Shown here in pieces: positions 63,789 through 64,000 of a stretch of DNA of 64,000 nucleotides. The notes below the pieces were generated by a model. That model did not search any database, was not told the origin of the DNA, and saw only the letters and a program-made list of their open reading frames with translations. Positions within the stretch are counted from its first letter, which is position 1. Every line of letters starts with the position of its first letter. Source of the DNA: Luteibaculum oceani (GTDB lineage: Bacteria; Bacteroidota; Bacteroidia; Flavobacteriales_D; Luteibaculaceae); assembly GCF_007995015.1 (NCBI RefSeq), contig NZ_VORB01000006.1, positions 62,001 through 126,000 of the forward strand, in the 5' to 3' direction. A program made the translations under genes and the position numbers.

Positions 63789-64000
63789 TTACTCAATAAC
63801 CGTTACTGTACCGTAATAAGTTCTGTCTTCTTCTCCTTTGTGACCTTTTATACGAACCATAAAGGTGTAAGCGCCGATGGGTACCAATTCGCCAAGGTAG
63901 GTGCCGTTCCAACCTCGATCTGGATCTTGAGTTCGGAATATTTCCTCTCCCCAACGGTTATATATGCTAAAGTGTACAGCTCGGCCTTCTAACCCATTGT
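63789..64000 (-). CDS. C-terminal end of a T9SS cargo with gliding-motility-type (type B) domain, partial
   Basis: The minus-strand frame is open from the window edge to the stop at 63789-63791. The last 70 residues include SIYNRWGEEIF, GWNGTYLGELVPIGAYTFMV and GTVTVIE at the end, the hallmark of the 'gliding motility-associated C-terminal domain', which directs export by the T9SS (type B). The rest of this probably large surface protein lies beyond the window. Confidence 0.9.
   Translation of the reverse strand, partial: NGLEGRAVHFSIYNRWGEEIFRTQDPDRGWNGTYLGELVPIGAYTFMVRIKGHKGEEDRTYYGTVTVIE

Overview
This 64 kb window is chromosomal DNA of a member of the Bacteroidota, most likely a marine-type Flavobacteriia relative; I cannot name a genus. 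The evidence is several secreted proteins with type IX secretion system (T9SS) C-terminal sorting domains, a gliding-motility type C-terminal domain, the T9SS plug protein, a Na+-translocating NADH:quinone reductase operon, a GIN-domain lipoprotein, a Cbp1-like adhesin, and promoters with the Bacteroidota -7 box TAnnTTTG instead of a sigma70 -10 box. Shine-Dalgarno sequences are mostly absent, as expected for the phylum. No phage, integrase, transposase, CRISPR array or rRNA was seen.

Layout. 1-4.2 kb: two lipoprotein-type genes sharing a C-terminal domain (the first cut by the window edge) and a subtilisin-like lipoprotein protease. 4.4-7.9 kb: methylmalonyl-CoA mutase, both subunits. 8-10.8 kb: a FadL-type channel coupled to an SGNH/GDSL-like lipoprotein whose catalytic Ser and His are both replaced, then an FtsB/DivIC-like protein. 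11.2-16.5 kb: a two-gene T9SS cassette (A1-B1) whose first signal peptide is encoded by 13 CT repeats. 16.6-22.1 kb: MtfA-like peptidase, a repeat-rich spacer, a small barrel protein, proline-catabolic P5C dehydrogenase, ApaG and the T9SS plug. 22.2-29.1 kb: nqrABCDEF plus apbE, with a terminator hairpin inside the apbE signal-peptide codons. 29.4-34.8 kb: a second T9SS cassette (A2-B2), paralogous to A1-B1 and followed by a dispersed repeat that is also found near A1-B1. 35.1-47.8 kb: housekeeping and envelope genes (a four-Cys membrane protein resembling NqrM in architecture, GIN lipoprotein, PagL-like deacylase, MazG, thioredoxin, peroxiredoxin, ZIP transporter, methyltransferase, PriA, Mpo1-like, RluA-type, PanB, DUF4249-like lipoprotein). 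47.9-50.5 kb: DnaK and MarC. 50.7-57 kb: a tripartite hybrid histidine kinase, a sigma54-type response regulator, then a 52-aa protein, an OmpA lipoprotein and a Cbp1-like coiled-coil protein. 57-64 kb: T9SS esterase, Hsp15-like protein, Spy-like protein, di-haem peroxidase, thioredoxin, DUF58 protein, a broken tRNA copy followed by tRNA-Asp, a GIY-YIG protein and the end of a large T9SS cargo.

How the parts connect. ApbE would attach FMN covalently to NqrB and NqrC, so the Nqr operon carries its own maturation enzyme. T9SS cargo (A1, B1, A2, B2, the esterase, the last gene) would leave through the translocon that the plug protein serves. The best candidates for an undescribed system are the duplicated A-B secreted cassette, with one copy potentially phase-variable, and the kinase/sigma54-regulator/OmpA/Cbp1 envelope module. 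All functional statements rest on motif recognition; no database search was run.
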